A stretch of 64,000 bases of DNA from Hyphomicrobiales bacterium (GTDB lineage Bacteria; Pseudomonadota; Alphaproteobacteria; Rhizobiales; Rhizobiaceae): NCBI GenBank assembly GCA_900469615.1, contig UBYA01000008.1, positions 327,588-391,587 on the forward strand, read 5' to 3'. The notes beneath the pieces were generated by a model. The model was not told the DNA's origin. It ran no database searches and saw nothing but the letters and a program-made list of their open reading frames with translations. Shown here piece after piece: positions 6,167 through 16,626 of the stretch. Position 1 is the first letter of the stretch, and each line of letters begins with the position of its first letter. Made by a program: the position numbers and the translations under genes.

Positions 6167-8222
6167 GGTGCTCGCCCGAAAGCCGCTTGCGGTGCAGTTC
6201 CTCCGCATTCGGCAGCGCGTCCTTCGGCAGACCAAAGACCTGTCCCGGCAGGATGCGGTCCGGATTGTTGATCTTGTCCTCATTGGCCAGGTAGATGGTC
6301 GTGTAGCGTACGCCGGCTCCGTAGACGCGGCGCGAGATCTGCCAAAGCGTATCGCCGCGACGGATGATGACGGCATTGGTATCCTGCGACAGCGGCGGCT
6401 GCTCGAGAGTCTTCGGGACGCTGCCGTTGGATGAAACCTCGGCATTCGGCTGTGCCGGCGCCGCCTGGACGGGCGCTGTAATGACGGCGATCATCTGTTC
6501 GAGGCCAGGCAGTGCGGCACCGACCGATTTCGGATCCTTCGGCAGTGCCTGCAAAGCGGTCAGCGCCTTGAGAGCGGCGTTGGAGGCCTCTGCAGCGGCT
6601 TTTTTGAGCTCCGCACTGGCGGTAATGGCGGGGCGGAATTCCGAAAGCGATTTCAGAGCTATTTCCGTTCCGGAGCGGGCGGCGGCGAGCTGTTCCGCGT
6701 TCGGCTGCTTGCCGTCGGTAAACAGACCCTTTAGCAGGGCGAAAGCCTTGCCGGCGCCTTCCCTGAGCTTGGCAAGTTCGCCTTCGTCGAGCGGCACCAT
6801 GCTTGTGGCGGCCGACTGGCTCTGGCTGCCGCCTGCGGTCGGCGTCTGCGCCGCGACCGTCACCTGATTGCCCTCGGGGCGGGTGAAGTTGACGCTGGCG
6901 CGCACGATGACCTTGCCGGCTTCGTCGAGCACGTCGACGCGAATCTTGTGATCGCCGACGGCAAGCGGCATCTGCCCGTCGACCACGAAATGGCCATCGG
7001 CGCCGGCGGCGTTTTCGCCGATAAGCTTGTCGTCGGCATAGGCACGCACTTTGACGTTCGGCTTGGTGGTGCCCGCCACGAAGATATGATCGTTTTCGAT
7101 TTCGACGGCATTGACCATGACATCAGGCTCGGCATCCGTCTTCGCGGCCGGTGGCGTCGTGCCGGCGGCCGGGTTGGCGGATGCGACGACTGTGCCGTCC
7201 TGCTGCGGCCTGGCATCCGCCGGGCTGTCAGTCGTCTTGCCCTGCTGCGCATCGGTTGCCGGCGCGTTGGTCTCGGCCGAGGCCACGCGGCCCTGCTTGG
7301 CCGAGGGCGCGGTAATGATGCGGCTGGCGGTGCCCGGCTTGGAAACCATGGCGAGAAGCTGTGTCGAATCGTCCTTCGGCACGGAGACGGTGGCCACTTC
7401 CTCGGAGGTGGAAACTTTGCCGTCCTTGCCGGTCGCGCGCAGCACCAGCTCGTGGTCGCCGGGCGGCAGCGGGTTGTCGAGCACGGCGGCGAAGTCGCCG
7501 CTCGGACCGACATTCGTCGTCGTGACGACCTTTTCGCCGTCGATGATCTCCAGCTTGGCGTTCGGCTCGGCCGAGCCGGCGATGACGGTGGAGCCGTCCG
7601 GCTCGACGCGCAGCACGTCGAATGACGGGACTTGAGGCTTGGCAGCCGCATCGGTCTCGGCGGCCGGCTGGCCCGTCAGTGCGGCGAGAGCCTTGTCGAT
7701 GGCAGCGCCGGCATCGGCGGCGTTGTCGGGGAGGGACTGGATGATGGCGAGCGCCTTGCCGGCACCGTCCTGCGCCTTCTTCACGAGCCCTGTCGTCGTC
7801 GCGTCGATGCCCTCCGGCAGCGCGAAGCCGACGATCGACTGAAGCGCGGTGATCGCCTTCGTCTTCGCAGCCGCGAAGACATCCTGTGCCGGTGCGCCGC
7901 CATCCATGAACAGTGCCTTGAGATCGGCGAGCGAAGCCGTTGCGGAGCCCGTCAGATCGGTCAGCTTCTTGGTGAGGTCGGCAGCGTTGACGGCGGTCGA
8001 TACGGCATTCTGCGTGGCTTCGGTCGCGTTCTGGGCGGTGTCGCCGGCCTTCTGCGCGTTTTCGTCGATCGTATTCTTCACCGTGTTGCTGGCCTGATTG
8101 ACGGCATTGCCGATCGGGTTTTTGTCTCCGTTGATGCGCGGCATCACGAAAAAGACCATCAACAGGGTCGCAACCACCAACACCAACAGAGCCAGCCAAC
8201 CGGCACGGTTCTTCATCATCAT
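6162..8222 (-). CDS. Membrane-anchored LysM protein with duplicated helical and Ig-like modules
   Basis: The 686-aa product has one N-terminal membrane helix (residues 8-27), so most of it should lie in the periplasm. An alanine-rich helical module (about 85-185) and an Ig-like beta module (203-282) are followed by a low-complexity linker (285-365), a second Ig-like module (367-447), a second helical module (about 480-582) and a C-terminal LysM domain (617-666; RRGDTLWQISRRVYG...INNPDRILPGQVF). The helical modules align with each other (ALFMDGG/GLFTDGK, ALAIIQSLP/ALTALQALP), as do the Ig-like ones (GSAEPNAK/GTTKPNVK, PPGDHEL/AVGDHKI). LysM indicates peptidoglycan binding. The ATG has GGAG upstream. 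The exact role is unknown. Confidence 0.85.
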   Translation of the reverse strand: MMMKNRAGWLALLVLVVATLLMVFFVMPRINGDKNPIGNAVNQASNTVKNTIDENAQKAGDTAQNATEATQNAVSTAVNAADLTKKLTDLTGSATASLADLKALFMDGGAPAQDVFAAAKTKAITALQSIVGFALPEGIDATTTGLVKKAQDGAGKALAIIQSLPDNAADAGAAIDKALAALTGQPAAETDAAAKPQVPSFDVLRVEPDGSTVIAGSAEPNAKLEIIDGEKVVTTTNVGPSGDFAAVLDNPLPPGDHELVLRATGKDGKVSTSEEVATVSVPKDDSTQLLAMVSKPGTASRIITAPSAKQGRVASAETNAPATDAQQGKTTDSPADARPQQDGTVVASANPAAGTTPPAAKTDAEPDVMVNAVEIENDHIFVAGTTKPNVKVRAYADDKLIGENAAGADGHFVVDGQMPLAVGDHKIRVDVLDEAGKVIVRASVNFTRPEGNQVTVAAQTPTAGGSQSQSAATSMVPLDEGELAKLREGAGKAFALLKGLFTDGKQPNAEQLAAARSGTEIALKSLSEFRPAITASAELKKAAAEASNAALKALTALQALPKDPKSVGAALPGLEQMIAVITAPVQAAPAQPNAEVSSNGSVPKTLEQPPLSQDTNAVIIRRGDTLWQISRRVYGAGVRYTTIYLANEDKINNPDRILPGQVFGLPKDALPNAEELHRKRLSGEHL

Positions 8223-8374
8223 TTATCTCCACGCGGCGAAGTCGTCGCAACTCCTGAAATTGCTAGCGATTTCGCCTGCTTTTACAAGCTTTCTCAGCCA
8301 TTTTCGCATGTCCCGACACAAGTTTTCCTTTGAAAAATCTTGACTGAGCATCTGCAGCATAGTTGTTTGCATCC

Positions 8375-8998
8375 ATGACCGACGATTCTGCGCCAATTCG
8401 ATCCATCTGCGTTTATTGCGGCTCACGGCCGGGGCGCGATCCCTCCCATATGGCTGCGGGCCGCGAACTGGGCAAAAGCATTGCCGAAAACGGCCTGCGC
8501 CTGATCTATGGCGGCGGAACGAAGGGTATCATGGGCGCTGTCGCAAGCGGCGTGCTGTCGCACGGCGGTCAGGTCACCGGCATCATTCCGGAGTTTCTGG
8601 TCGATATGGAAGCGACGCGCCATTCGCTCGGTCAGCTCGACGAACTCATCATAACGCCGGACATGCATACGCGCAAACATGGCATGTTCGAGCGCGCCGA
8701 CGCCTTCGTCGCATTGCCGGGCGGCATCGGCACGCTGGAAGAAATCGTCGAGATCATGACCTGGGGCCAGCTCGGGCGCCACGAAAAGCCGATGGTGTTT
8801 GCCAACATCAACGGCTTCTGGGACCCGATGATGGAACTGATCCGCCACATGACCGGAGAGGGCTTCGTCCATACAAGCCATCGCGTCCAGCCCCTCGTCA
8901 TCGACAGGGTGGCCGATATCATTCCGGCCATCCGCAAGCATGCCGCCGAGACGCGCGGCGATCGCGGCGGCGAAGAGGCCGTCATTTCGAAGCTGTAA
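8375..8998 (+). CDS. LOG family protein (TIGR00730), probable nucleoside-5'-monophosphate phosphoribohydrolase
   Basis: LOG-family enzymes cleave the ribose-phosphate bond of nucleotides such as cytokinin riboside monophosphates or AMP. The 207-aa product (from ATG 8375) is a Rossmann-like fold with YGGGTKGIMG (45-54) and the diagnostic PGGIGTLEE (115-123), plus Arg100 and Lys101 in the conserved RKHGMFERADAF block. A TTG 12 bases upstream is an alternative start; neither has a strong ribosome binding site. It is divergent from the LysM gene. Whether it makes cytokinins or has a housekeeping role cannot be told from sequence. Confidence 0.9.
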   Translation: MTDDSAPIRSICVYCGSRPGRDPSHMAAGRELGKSIAENGLRLIYGGGTKGIMGAVASGVLSHGGQVTGIIPEFLVDMEATRHSLGQLDELIITPDMHTRKHGMFERADAFVALPGGIGTLEEIVEIMTWGQLGRHEKPMVFANINGFWDPMMELIRHMTGEGFVHTSHRVQPLVIDRVADIIPAIRKHAAETRGDRGGEEAVISKL

Positions 8999-9027
8999 TT
9001 CGCGGTTTGCCGAGCGTATTCAGGCTG

Positions 9028-9939
9028 TCAGCGCCCTCTGCTCTGATTGAGCATCGACCAGCTGTAGAGCGCGAGACCGGCCCAGATCAGCGAGAAAGCG
9101 ATCAGCTGCGTCGTGTCGAAAGGCTCCTTGAACAGGAAGACGGCAATCAGGAAAACCATCGTCGGCACGATGTACTGCATGATGCCCAGGGTCGACATCT
9201 TGAGGAGCTTGGCGCCATTCGCAAAGATCATCAGCGGCAGCGCCGTCACCAGCCCGCAGCCGAGCAGTAGTGCGGTGTCCGCAAGGCCGGTCTGATAGAA
9301 GTGACCTTCGCCACGCGCTTCGAGATAGATGATGTAAAGCGTCGCCGGAATGCAGAGCAGCAGCACCTCGATGAAGAATCCCTGATTGGCGCCGACAGGC
9401 AGCGTCTTGCGGAAAAAGGCGTAGAAGCCCCAGGAGAAGGTCAGAGATAGCGCGACCCAGGGCAGGGTGCCGGCCTCGATGGTCAGGATGATGACGGCAA
9501 TCGCCGCCAGACAGATCGCGATGATCTGCGTCGGCGCCAGCTTTTCCTTGAGCAGGATGGCTCCGAGCGCGATGCTGAACAGCGGATTGATGAAATAGCC
9601 GAGCGCCGCGTCGAGCGAATGGCCGGCGCCGATGGCCCAGACGTAAGTCCCCCAGTTGATCGTGACCAGCGTCGCCGTCAGCGAAGCCATGGCGACCGTT
9701 CGCGGATTGCGCAGCGCCACTTTCACGTCGCCCATGCGGCCGAGCGCCAGCAGGACGATGCCGGCCACCGGAACGGACCAGAAGATGCGGTGGGCAATGA
9801 CCTCGAAAGCCGGAATGTGCGCGAGGGCTTTCATATAGAGCGGCAGAATGCCCCAGAAGAGATAGGCCGTCATCGCGAAGCCGAAGCCGCGGATGGCGCC
9901 GTTGGTCCCGCTTTCCGGTTTGACCGTATCGATGGCCAT
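9028..9939 (-). CDS. rarD: RarD-like EamA (DMT superfamily) transporter
   Basis: An inner-membrane permease of the drug/metabolite transporter superfamily with about ten hydrophobic helices and two EamA repeats. It matches the RarD subfamily in its opening YLFWGILPLYMKAL and in the AHRIFWSVP segment of helix 2. The ATG at 9939 (303 aa) has GGGGAA 6 bases upstream; an ATG at 9954 would add five residues. It stands between the convergent LOG gene and the upstream cimA. RarD substrates are poorly defined, so only the transporter class is firm. Confidence 0.88.
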   Translation of the reverse strand: MAIDTVKPESGTNGAIRGFGFAMTAYLFWGILPLYMKALAHIPAFEVIAHRIFWSVPVAGIVLLALGRMGDVKVALRNPRTVAMASLTATLVTINWGTYVWAIGAGHSLDAALGYFINPLFSIALGAILLKEKLAPTQIIAICLAAIAVIILTIEAGTLPWVALSLTFSWGFYAFFRKTLPVGANQGFFIEVLLLCIPATLYIIYLEARGEGHFYQTGLADTALLLGCGLVTALPLMIFANGAKLLKMSTLGIMQYIVPTMVFLIAVFLFKEPFDTTQLIAFSLIWAGLALYSWSMLNQSRGR

Positions 9940-10048
9940 GAATTTCCCCGTCATCCCCTGGTTATTCGACAGGGGATTACTCCAATGCGCGGCGCGTGGC
10001 TAATTCATTTCCTTGACGGCACCGTCAAGCTTTTTGATGGGCGGCGGA

Positions 10049-11665
10049 TCACTCCGCCGCGATCTTGCCTGCCATATGCCGGTTCTTCATCAGCTTGTAG
10101 ATGACGGAATCCATCAGCGCCTGAAACGACGCGTCGATGATGTTTTCCGACACGCCGACCGTCCACCAGCGCACGCCGCTGCTGTCGGTGGACTCGATCA
10201 GGACGCGGGTGATGGCCTCGGTGCCGCCGTTGAGGATACGCACCTTGAAGTCGGCCAGTTCCAGATCGTCGATCTCATGCTGGTACTTGCCGAAATTCTT
10301 GCGCAGTGCCAGGTCGAGCGCATTGACCGGGCCATCGCCTTCGGCGACCGACATGATGGTCTGGCCGTCGATGATGATCTTCACCACCGCTTCCGAGACG
10401 ATCTTTACCCGGCCGTGGGAATCGAAGCGGCGCTCGACCATCACGCGAAATCCGTCGATCGCGAAGAATTCCGGAATGGTGCCGAGCGTGCGGCGGGCCA
10501 GCAGCTCGAAACTCGCATCCGCCCCTTCGTAAGCGTAGCCTGTCGCTTCGCGCTCCTTGACGATCTGGATCAGCCGGTCGAGCTTGGGATCGTCCTTGCC
10601 CACTTCGATGCCGCGCCGCTTCAGGGCGTTGGTGAAGTTCGACTTGCCGCCCTGATCGGAGACCATGACCTTGCGGAAATTGCCGACGCTTTCCGGCGGC
10701 ACATGTTCGTATGTACGGGGGTCCTTCAGCAACGCCGAGGCGTGGATGCCAGCCTTGGTTGCGAAGGCCGAGGCGCCGACATAGGGGGCCTGATGGTCGG
10801 GCGAGCGGTTCAGCAATTCGTCGAAAGCGTGCGAAAGGCGCGTGAGGCCGACCAGCCGATCGGCGTCGATCGTCGTTTCGAAGCGCTCGCTATAGGCTCT
10901 TTTCAGCGCCAGCGTCGGGATCAGCGTCACCAGATTGGCGTTGCCGCAGCGCTCGCCGATGCCATTCAGCGTCCCCTGGATCTGCCGGACGCCGGCCTCG
11001 ACCGCGGCGAGCGAATTGGCGACCGCCTGTCCGGTGTCGTTGTGGGCATGGATGCCAAGACAGTGCCCCGGAACGCCGCAGGCAATGACGGCTTCGACGA
11101 TGGCGCGGACCTCGGGCGGCTGTGTGCCGCCATTGGTATCGCAGAGCACGACCCAGCGTGCGCCGGCATTATGGGCCGTCTTGGCGCAGGCAAGCGCATA
11201 GGCCGGATTGGCCTTGTAGCCGTCGAAGAAATGCTCGCAGTCGACCAGGGCCTCCTTGCCTGCGTTGACCGCAGCCTTGACGCTCTCGGCGATGCTTTCG
11301 AGGTTCTCTTCATTGGTACAGCCAAGCGCCACCTTGACGTGGTAGTCCCAACTCTTGGCCACGAAACAGATCGCATCGGATTTCGCCTGGAGGAGGCTGG
11401 CAAGGCCGGGGTCGTTGGAAGCGGAGACTCCGGCACGCTTGGTCATGCCGAAGGCGACGAAGGAGGCCGATTTCGTCCGTTTCTCCTCGAAGAAAGCCGT
11501 ATCGGTCGGGTTGGCTCCGGGATATCCGCCCTCGACGTAATCCAGGCCGAACTCGTCCAGCATGGTCGCAATGGCAATCTTGTCCTCGACGGAAAAATCG
11601 ATGCCGGGCGTCTGCTGCCCGTCGCGGAGCGTCGTGTCGAAGAGGTGGATTTTTTCGCGTGTCAT
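10049..11665 (-). CDS. cimA: (R)-citramalate synthase
   Basis: CimA condenses pyruvate with acetyl-CoA to citramalate, a threonine-independent route to 2-oxobutyrate and isoleucine. The 538-aa product has the alpha-isopropylmalate synthase-type TIM barrel with [12 protein letters not shown] at residues 10-21, the GGYPGANP segment, and [13 protein letters not shown] around residues 210-222, followed by the C-terminal regulatory LeuA dimer domain (about 400-520). The ATG follows a strong GGAGGAAAC. The alternatives, 2-isopropylmalate or homocitrate synthase, fit less well because the [12 protein letters not shown] region and overall length match the TIGR00977 subfamily. Confidence 0.88.
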   Translation of the reverse strand: MTREKIHLFDTTLRDGQQTPGIDFSVEDKIAIATMLDEFGLDYVEGGYPGANPTDTAFFEEKRTKSASFVAFGMTKRAGVSASNDPGLASLLQAKSDAICFVAKSWDYHVKVALGCTNEENLESIAESVKAAVNAGKEALVDCEHFFDGYKANPAYALACAKTAHNAGARWVVLCDTNGGTQPPEVRAIVEAVIACGVPGHCLGIHAHNDTGQAVANSLAAVEAGVRQIQGTLNGIGERCGNANLVTLIPTLALKRAYSERFETTIDADRLVGLTRLSHAFDELLNRSPDHQAPYVGASAFATKAGIHASALLKDPRTYEHVPPESVGNFRKVMVSDQGGKSNFTNALKRRGIEVGKDDPKLDRLIQIVKEREATGYAYEGADASFELLARRTLGTIPEFFAIDGFRVMVERRFDSHGRVKIVSEAVVKIIIDGQTIMSVAEGDGPVNALDLALRKNFGKYQHEIDDLELADFKVRILNGGTEAITRVLIESTDSSGVRWWTVGVSENIIDASFQALMDSVIYKLMKNRHMAGKIAAE

Positions 11666-11707
11666 ACTGTTTCCTCCGGCGAACCGGTTTGAGAATGGGG
11701 CCCGGCT

Positions 11708-13132
<1,425 letters not shown>

Positions 13133-13140
<8 letters not shown>

Positions 13141-13618
13141 GGCGCTTCTCCTGTGGCCAGCTTGAGGTATCGTGATCGGGATGTTGATAGGATATGATAT
13201 CAAGCACGAATGGCGCCTGCTCGGCATCCTCTTCCGTGCTATGCCCCGGCAGCAGATGCAGCCGGTCGACAAAGCCGATCTTGGCTTCCGTGCCATATTG
13301 CACGACGGGCGGCAGCTGTGAGGGATCGTCGAAAGCGCCGGCCGCGACTGCAATGCCATCGGGCGCCTCGTAGGTCAGCGGCGTGCCGCAGTCCCCGCAG
13401 AAGCCGCGCTTCACATGGTTGGACGATTGAAACACCTTCCGCTCGCCGCGCGTCCAGACAAGTTCGGCCCCGCGCGTCGAGACCAGCGGTGCGTAATAGG
13501 CGCCGAAAGCCTTCTGGCACATGCGGCAATGACAGATCGAGGCATCCTTGAGCTCGCCCCGCACCCGGAAGCGAACCGCGCCGCACTGGCAGCCGCCGGT
13601 GTAGATCGATCCGGTCAT
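13133..13618 (-). CDS. GFA family zinc protein, copy 2
   Basis: A 161-aa paralog of the next gene, with the same Cys pattern (CQC, CHCRMC, CGDCG) and tail (YQHPDHDTSSWP) but a different middle region (residues 95-135). The tandem pair looks like an old duplication that has diverged. It overlaps copy 1 by 8 bases downstream and the DUF559 gene by 4 bases upstream, which implies coupled translation. Its function is unassigned beyond the fold. Confidence 0.88.
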
Positions 13619-13983
13619 GCCTTATCCTTTCCTGCGACGATCAGGATATGCGTGCAGACATTGTCGATGTCCCGCAGAACATCATCGTTCCAGAAGCGCA
13701 GAACGGTCCAGCCGTCCGTTTCGAGACGGCGGGTGCGAATTTGGTCATAGGTTTGATCGCGGTCGTTGCCGTGCTGGGAACCATCGACCTCGACGATGAG
13801 CTTCTCTGTAGGACAGGCGAAATCGACGATATAGCCGGCGATGGGCAGCTGGCGGCGAAAGCCGAGGCCCATGAGGCGGTGGGCGCGTATTTCGTTCCAG
13901 AGACGCAATTCAGCGTCCGTCATGACCTTGCGCATGCGGCGGGCATTGTTGCGGATCTTCGTCGGGACTGGAGTGTGCGGCAA
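13615..13983 (-). CDS. DUF559 / very-short-patch-repair-like endonuclease fold protein
   Basis: A 122-aa protein (from TTG 13983) of the DUF559 family, which has a restriction-endonuclease-like core related to Vsr. Visible features are the AELRLWNEIRAHRLMGLGFRRQ opening, IVDFACPTEKLIVEVDGSQH with the acidic and Glu-Val-Asp catalytic-type residues, and a conserved LRFWNDDVLRD end. The TTG start is supported by GAGGGGGG a few bases upstream, which belongs to the flanking repeat; ATG 13935 is an alternative. Family members are common and scattered in rhizobia; no methylase accompanies it, so restriction is not implied. Confidence 0.75.
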   Translation of the reverse strand: MPHTPVPTKIRNNARRMRKVMTDAELRLWNEIRAHRLMGLGFRRQLPIAGYIVDFACPTEKLIVEVDGSQHGNDRDQTYDQIRTRRLETDGWTVLRFWNDDVLRDIDNVCTHILIVAGKDKA

Positions 13984-13984
13984 A

Positions 13985-14034
13985 GTACCCCCCTCTGTCG
14001 GTTCGTGACATCTCCCCCACAAGGGGGGAGATCG
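13985..14034. repeat. Extragenic repeat, copy A, abutting the DUF559 start
   Basis: This contains TACCCCCCTCTGTC, TTCGTGACATCTCCC and the internal palindrome TCTCCCCC-acaa-GGGGGGAGA. Copy B at 14142-14192 is the same element in inverted orientation. It supplies the purine-rich ribosome binding site of the DUF559 gene on the minus strand. Confidence 0.65.
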
Positions 14035-14141
14035 TTTGCGGCGAACTCTTCGCCTTCCGCCTTCTTCTGGAGTGATACGGAAGCACTCTGCTTCTGCAGG
14101 AGACGTTAGCTTTGGGTTGAGAACGTGCGGCACACTCCCCC

Positions 14142-14192
14142 CAATCTCCCCCCTTGTGGTGGAGATGTCACGAAAGTGACAGAGGGGGGTAA
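14142..14192. repeat. Extragenic repeat, copy B, following cysS
   Basis: An inverted copy of the 13985-14034 element, starting a few bases after the cysS stop codon. It also has a small GTCAC-gaaa-GTGAC hairpin. In a transcript the two copies could pair into a long stem around a loop of about 107 bases, which could end or process the cysS message. Confidence 0.65.
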
Positions 14193-14198
14193 CGAAGC

Positions 14199-15590
14199 TC
14201 ACCGCTTGATCTCCCAAGTCGTAATGCGCTCGCCCGTCGCCGCATCCTTGCCGTCCTTGAGCTGGACGCCTCTTGCCGTCAGTTCGTCGCGAAGCTTGTC
14301 GGCCTCTGCGAAGTTCTTGGCTTTCAACAATTCCAGACGTTGCCGCACCTTGGCATCGATCTCGGCGACGACGGCTTCGTCGACCTCCGTCTTCTTCGGC
14401 AGCAAGCCGAGCAGATCGGCGCTGGCCGCGAAGGCGGGCAGGAGGCTGGGGTCGGCATTGGCGGCCTGCGCCAGCGCATGCAGCGCCTGAATGGCTGCAA
14501 CCGTGTTGAGGTCGTCGGCAAGGGCGGCGAGCACGGTCTGATCGGGTTCCGAACCGTCAGCCTCCACCGCCGGCCATTTGGCGATCAGCCGTTCCGCTTC
14601 CTCAAGGCGCTTGACCGAAAAGTCGATCGGCTCGCGATAATGCGTCATCAGCATCGCAAGCCGCAGTACATCGCCCGGCCATGTCCGGCCGCCGAGCTTG
14701 TCGGTCTGCAGCAGTTCATGGATGGTGACGAAATTGCCTTCCGATTTCGACATCTTGCGGCCTTCGACCTGCACGAAGCCGTTGTGCATCCAGACATTCG
14801 CCATCGCGTGCGTGCCGTGCGCGCAACGCGATTGGGCGATTTCGTTTTCATGATGCGGAAAGATCAGGTCCAGACCGCCGCCGTGAATATCGAAGACGTC
14901 GCCGAGATAGCGTCCGCTCATGGCCGAGCATTCGATATGCCAGCCCGGACGGCCGCGGCCCCAGGGGCTTTCCCAGCCGGGCTCGTTCTCGTCCGATAGC
15001 TTCCACAGCACGAAATCGCCGGGGCTCTTTTTATGTTCGTCCACCGCGACGCGGGCACCGGCCTGCTGCTCGTCGAGATTGCGCTTCGAAAGCTGGCCGT
15101 AATCGGCCATCGATCTGGTATCGAACAATACTTCGCCGGCGGCGCGATAGGCATGGCCCTTGGCGATCAGCGTTTCGATGATCGCGATCATCTGCGCGAT
15201 GTTATCCGTCGCCCGCGGCTGCACAGTCGGCTCCAGGCAGCCGAGCGCGGTCGTATCCTCGCGATACTGTTTCTCGGTCTTCTCCGTCACCAGGCGGATC
15301 GCCTCATTCAGCGGCAAGCCGGGATGATCCCGCAGGGCGCGCGCGTTGATCTTGTCGTCGACATCGGTGATGTTGCGGACATAGGTGACATGGCTTTCGC
15401 CATAGGTCTTTCGCAGCAGCCGGAACAGCACGTCGAAGACGATCGCCGGGCGGGCGTTGCCGATATGGGCGAAATCATAGACCGTCGGGCCGCAGACATA
15501 CATGCGGACGTTATCGCGGTCGATGGGCTGGAAATCGACCTTTTCGCGCGTCAGCGTGTTGTAGAACTTCAGTTGCGGCTCGGCGCCCAT
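14199..15590 (-). CDS. cysS: Cysteinyl-tRNA synthetase
   Basis: A class I aminoacyl-tRNA synthetase charging tRNA-Cys. The 463-aa product shows the HIGH-type motif as AHIGNARP after the first zinc ligand in YVCGPTVYD, further zinc ligands in [10 protein letters not shown] and [11 protein letters not shown], and the KMSKS loop in [12 protein letters not shown]. The start at 15590 has GGAGAGTG upstream; an in-frame upstream ATG would add six residues. An extragenic repeat follows directly after its stop. The assignment is secure. Confidence 0.97.
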   Translation of the reverse strand: MGAEPQLKFYNTLTREKVDFQPIDRDNVRMYVCGPTVYDFAHIGNARPAIVFDVLFRLLRKTYGESHVTYVRNITDVDDKINARALRDHPGLPLNEAIRLVTEKTEKQYREDTTALGCLEPTVQPRATDNIAQMIAIIETLIAKGHAYRAAGEVLFDTRSMADYGQLSKRNLDEQQAGARVAVDEHKKSPGDFVLWKLSDENEPGWESPWGRGRPGWHIECSAMSGRYLGDVFDIHGGGLDLIFPHHENEIAQSRCAHGTHAMANVWMHNGFVQVEGRKMSKSEGNFVTIHELLQTDKLGGRTWPGDVLRLAMLMTHYREPIDFSVKRLEEAERLIAKWPAVEADGSEPDQTVLAALADDLNTVAAIQALHALAQAANADPSLLPAFAASADLLGLLPKKTEVDEAVVAEIDAKVRQRLELLKAKNFAEADKLRDELTARGVQLKDGKDAATGERITTWEIKR

Positions 15591-15813
15591 GTCACTCTCC
15601 CAAGGCATAAATCCGAAAAAATACCGTCACCGGCAGGCCGGACGTTTGTCATCTTGGATTTTGGGAGACGAAAACGGCCAGGCCAGCGCAGCGCTAGCGA
15701 ATAATCTTCCGGCAGATAATGCAGATAACCGTTTTCATGGGCGGCTTTATCGCGCGCCGGAGGAATTTGGTCAAGTGGGAACGCTTCCTCTCCGGTATGG
15801 AGAGGAGCTGTTT

Positions 15814-16554
15814 TTATTCGGGCATCCGATAGTCGACGAGCCTGTTCTCGCGCACGACGAAGAGCTTGCCGGTTTCGGTGACATCCGGCCCGACGAACGG
15901 CATGATCGCCTGTGCGACCTCGCGGGGATGCGGCAGCGTATCCGGATCTTCGCCGGGCATGGCCTGGGCACGCATGGCGGTGCGGGTCGCGCCGGGATCG
16001 ATGCTGGTGATGCGCAGCGGCGTGCTCTGCGTTTCCCCGGCCCAGGTCCGCGCCAACGCCTCGACGGCGGCCTTGGATGCGGAGTAGGGACCCCAGAAAG
16101 GCCGGCAGCGATGGGCGGCTGCCGAAGACAGGATGACGGCGCGGCCGGCATCGGCACGCATGAGCAGCGGCTCGACGGAGCGGATCAGCCGCCAGGTGGC
16201 GGTGACGTTGACGGTCATCACCTTCTCGAACACTTTCGCCTCGACATGGCCGATCGGCGAAATCACCCCGAGCACGCCGGCATTGGCGACCAGGATGTCG
16301 AGCTTGCCCCAGCGTTCGAAGATCGAGGCGCCGAGCGCGTCGATGGCGTTCATATCGGCAAGGTCGAAGGGCACGAGCGTTGCCGAGCCACCGGCGGCCT
16401 TTATGGCATCATCCAGTTCCTCAAGCCCGCCGACCGTACGGGCGCAGGCGATTACATGCGCTCCGGCCTTCGCAAGCTCCAGCGCCGTGAAATAACCGAT
16501 GCCGCGCGATGCGCCGGTAATGAGGGCGATCTTGTCCTTGAGATTGACGCTCAT
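15814..16554 (-). CDS. SDR family NAD(P)-dependent oxidoreductase
   Basis: A 246-aa classical short-chain dehydrogenase/reductase with the cofactor motif TGASRGIG (14-21), the NAG-type motif ANAGVLG, and the YSASK catalytic pair (YxxxK), with a Ser pair preceding it. The substrate is unknown. It lies 72 bp downstream of purF on the same strand, separated by a hairpin, an adjacency often seen in Rhizobiales. The gap to cysS (15591-15813) holds only a short hairpin with a T run near 15788-15812 and no ORF I can support. Confidence 0.88.
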   Translation of the reverse strand: MSVNLKDKIALITGASRGIGYFTALELAKAGAHVIACARTVGGLEELDDAIKAAGGSATLVPFDLADMNAIDALGASIFERWGKLDILVANAGVLGVISPIGHVEAKVFEKVMTVNVTATWRLIRSVEPLLMRADAGRAVILSSAAAHRCRPFWGPYSASKAAVEALARTWAGETQSTPLRITSIDPGATRTAMRAQAMPGEDPDTLPHPREVAQAIMPFVGPDVTETGKLFVVRENRLVDYRMPE

Positions 16555-16588
16555 GCTGCCTTGATCCGGGTGTATGATGTGGAGAAGG

Positions 16589-16610
16589 AAAGGGGCAAAG
16601 CGCCCCTTTT
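16589..16610 (-). terminator. Terminator or attenuator between purF and the SDR gene
   Basis: The stem AAAGGGGC...GCGCCCCTTT is followed on the minus strand by TTTCCTT, just after purF. It may reduce read-through into the SDR gene. Confidence 0.55.
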
Positions 16611-16626
16611 GCCGACCGTCGCCGGG

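Noticed and set aside
10013..11692. 559-aa plus-strand ORF opposite cimA
   Set aside because: It is an antisense shadow; the minus-strand product is clearly citramalate synthase with intact motifs.
13615..13983. DUF559 gene as part of a restriction-modification system
   Set aside because: There is no methyltransferase or specificity gene nearby, and DUF559 proteins occur widely as single genes.
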